Assembly (NCBI GenBank): GCA_031295725.1
Contig: JAUMNV010000095.1
Coordinates: 1 to 7,943 of the forward strand
Source: Collinsella sp.
Lineage (GTDB): Bacteria > Actinomycetota > Coriobacteriia > Coriobacteriales > Coriobacteriaceae
Reading direction: 5' to 3'
DNA length: 7,943 nt
Below the pieces are notes generated by a model. The model was not told where the DNA came from and made no database searches. It worked only from the letters and a program-made list of their open reading frames with translations. The position numbers and the translations under genes are program-made. Positions 6,558-7,943 of the stretch are shown one piece after another (the first letter of the stretch is position 1; every line of letters begins with the position of its first letter).

Positions 6558-7385
6558 CTACCGAGCCGCCAAGATGGCGTCGATGAGCGTCAGTACGCCC
6601 CCGTCGTTGTTACTCGGAATGCGCCACTTAGCATGCGCGTTCATATGCTCCTCGGCGTTGTCCACGATAAAGCTGTGGCCGACGCGCTCCAGCATGGGGA
6701 TGTCGTTGTAGGTGTCGCCCACGGCAGCGGCGTCAGCGATATCGATGCCCAGGTGCTCGCACAGATGCGCGACGCCGGCGCCCTTGTCAACGCCCAGGTT
6801 CATAAAGTCGATCCACTCGCGCCCGGCGTTGGTGACGTAGAGCTTGTCCGAGAACTCGGGGCTATAGGTCTCGCGGAAAGCGGGCTCGGCGTCGTAGCCG
6901 GGGAAGAAGACCGAAATCTTGTTGGACTCGAAATCAATGCCCTCAAAGCTGTCTACGTAGTTGATTGTGTTGTAGTAGACGCTGATCTCGTCGTGGTACT
7001 GATGGTCGCGGGCAAGCACGTAGAACTCGTCGAAGCAGCACAGGACGGGGACAGCGCGCGGATCCTCCGAGGCACGGCTCAAGACCTGCTGATACAGCTC
7101 CACGTCAATATTGCTCTTATAGATATAGCTGCCGCGATAGATCACGCACGCTCCGTTGTCGGGACAAAAGGCGAGGCGGTTCTTGATGCCCTCGAACATC
7201 TCCTCGAGCTTGGGGGCTGGACGTCCGCTAGCGGGGCAGAACACGATGCCAGCCTCGGCGAGCTTGTCCAGGCGCTCATCAAGACCCTGAGGTAGCACGC
7301 GCTCGTCGGTGAGAAGCGTCTTGTCCATATCAACGGCGAGAATCTTAATGTTTCCAATATTGGCGTCCGATTCGTAAGTTTGCAT
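6558..7385 (-). CDS. Cof-type HAD-IIB family hydrolase, 275 aa
   Basis: This is a cytosolic haloacid dehalogenase superfamily phosphatase, in the subgroup that usually dephosphorylates small phosphorylated sugars or cofactors. All four HAD motifs are present: motif I DMDKTLL with nucleophile D19 and D21, motif II S53 in PASGRP, motif III K201 in DKGAGV, and motif IV GDTYNDIPM with D224 and D228. The region between motifs II and III (about 80-190) is the C2-type cap, which sets the substrate; it carries many Tyr and Phe residues and three Cys (C79, C116, C117). The length of 275 residues is typical of the group. The start is ATG 7385, with GAAAGG about ten bases upstream, a modest ribosome binding site. 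It stands alone, convergent with polA, and ends beside the long inverted repeat. The substrate is unknown. Confidence 0.92.
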   Translation of the reverse strand: MQTYESDANIGNIKILAVDMDKTLLTDERVLPQGLDERLDKLAEAGIVFCPASGRPAPKLEEMFEGIKNRLAFCPDNGACVIYRGSYIYKSNIDVELYQQVLSRASEDPRAVPVLCCFDEFYVLARDHQYHDEISVYYNTINYVDSFEGIDFESNKISVFFPGYDAEPAFRETYSPEFSDKLYVTNAGREWIDFMNLGVDKGAGVAHLCEHLGIDIADAAAVGDTYNDIPMLERVGHSFIVDNAEEHMNAHAKWRIPSNNDGGVLTLIDAILAAR

Positions 7386-7939
7386 AAAAGCGAGCCTTTC
7401 GTTTCGAAATTGTTTCAGATGTTATAACCATCAACTCGTAGTCAGGCGTATTTTCGCAGGAACGCAGCGTATTTGCACTGCATTTCACAAACTAATGAAA
7501 AAACTTTTCAGAATTTTGAATTTGTCACTTGTGCTGCGGACACTTTAGCGTAATATAGCGACCATCGAAAACGGAGACGGCAAAAGAGCCGCTTACCGAG
7601 AAAAAGGTACCGTTTACGATATTTGAATTGCGCTCGGCGATAGGTGAAAGGAGAGGCAGATGCAGTTCGTAAAGATCATCACTACTGCAGACAATGCCAT
7701 CCGACGCCAGCGCACAATTTCCCGACGACGATAACAATCGTCTCTGTTCGCATGGGGCGAATTGCCTCAACAGAGTCATTTTGAGGTCGTTGGGTTTTAG
7801 CACGACATTGCTGCATGTTTCTAGGGCATGTATGTGCTGATTTTTGCTATTTAACCTGATATTGCACGGTATATGACCTTGAAATGACTTGCAACTGACC
7901 GATGTTCTAACTAGCTACCAAGGGCGAAAGGAAACAGCC
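7386..7939. other. 554-bp A/T-richer intergenic region without a convincing gene
   Basis: This stretch is visibly richer in A and T than the rest of the window and holds the divergent control regions of the HAD gene and the plus-strand gene starting at 7940. Visible items: GCGTATTT twice, 21 bases apart (7446-7453, 7467-7474); a TGAAAA-AAC-TTTTCA palindrome (7496-7510); and a possible plus-strand promoter, TTGTGC (7529-7534), 16 bases, TAATAT (7551-7556). A 92-codon minus-strand frame opens from GTG 7803 to 7525, but it has no ribosome binding site and resembles no family I know. A 24-codon plus-strand frame (7660-7734) has a good AAAGGAGAGG ahead of it but overlaps that frame. It could be a long leader, a decayed gene or an unrecognised RNA. 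Confidence 0.6.
7421..7430 (-). promoter_or_regulatory. Candidate promoter -10 region for the HAD gene
   Basis: The minus strand reads TGGTTATAAC (7430-7421), offering TTATAA with a TGn extension, or TATAAC. It lies about 36-45 bases upstream of the start codon. No -35 is clear at the normal spacing. It is the best candidate in the A/T-richer leader. Confidence 0.35.
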
Positions 7940-7943
7940 ATGA
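7940..7943 (+). CDS. Start codon of a downstream plus-strand gene (cut by window edge)
   Basis: The last four bases are ATGA. GAAAGGAAACAGCC directly before them gives an AAAGGA ribosome binding site at a normal distance from ATG 7940. Only the initiator methionine codon is inside the window, so nothing can be said about the product. Confidence 0.6.

Noticed and set aside
7525..7803. 92-codon minus-strand frame starting at GTG
   Set aside because: It has no ribosome binding site at the GTG or at the internal ATG (7779), no recognisable motif and a Ser-rich composition. It is kept only as a remark in the intergenic entry.

Overview
The window looks like chromosomal DNA from a GC-rich anaerobic actinobacterium of the class Coriobacteriia, most likely Collinsella or a close relative. 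This is inferred from the base composition, the strong GC3 codon bias, the short ThiC form and the 3'-5' exonuclease-dead DNA polymerase I; it was not checked against a database. It reads as mostly ordinary housekeeping sequence with compact, strand-alternating genes. The unusual structure sits in the intergenic gaps.

Layout: (1) 1-342, minus strand: the first 114 codons of thiC (thiamine pyrimidine synthesis, cut by the window edge), preceded by a clear TPP riboswitch (about 345-441) whose conserved 3' end contains the thiC ribosome binding site. (2) 513-1028, plus: a 171-residue single-pass membrane protein of unknown function, divergent from thiC. (3) 1052-1861, minus: yaaA, a peroxide-stress protein, convergent with the previous gene. 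(4) 1877-1949, minus: a strong 16-bp stem followed by a T-tract, lying between the aminopeptidase and yaaA and ending just before the yaaA ribosome binding site. (5) 1968-3365, minus: an M18 aminopeptidase with all its metal ligands. (6) 3532-6282, plus: polA, divergent from the aminopeptidase across a 166-bp gap. (7) 6283-6557: the gap between convergent polA and a HAD gene, with a bidirectional terminator (6317-6350) and a 129-bp inverted repeat with 33-bp arms around a second terminator-like hairpin (6419-6547). (8) 6558-7385, minus: a Cof-type HAD-IIB phosphatase. (9) 7386-7939: a long, A/T-richer stretch with no convincing gene. (10) 7940: the start codon of a plus-strand gene that lies outside the window.

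The genes do not form one pathway. thiC is controlled by thiamine pyrophosphate. yaaA lies downstream of the aminopeptidase on the same strand but is separated from it by the terminator-like stem, so it may be expressed by read-through or attenuation. polA and the HAD gene are independent single-gene units that converge on the double terminator region. No phage, CRISPR, toxin-antitoxin, transposase or defence genes are visible. The best candidate for something undescribed is the long inverted repeat at 6419-6547, followed by the yaaA leader hairpin.
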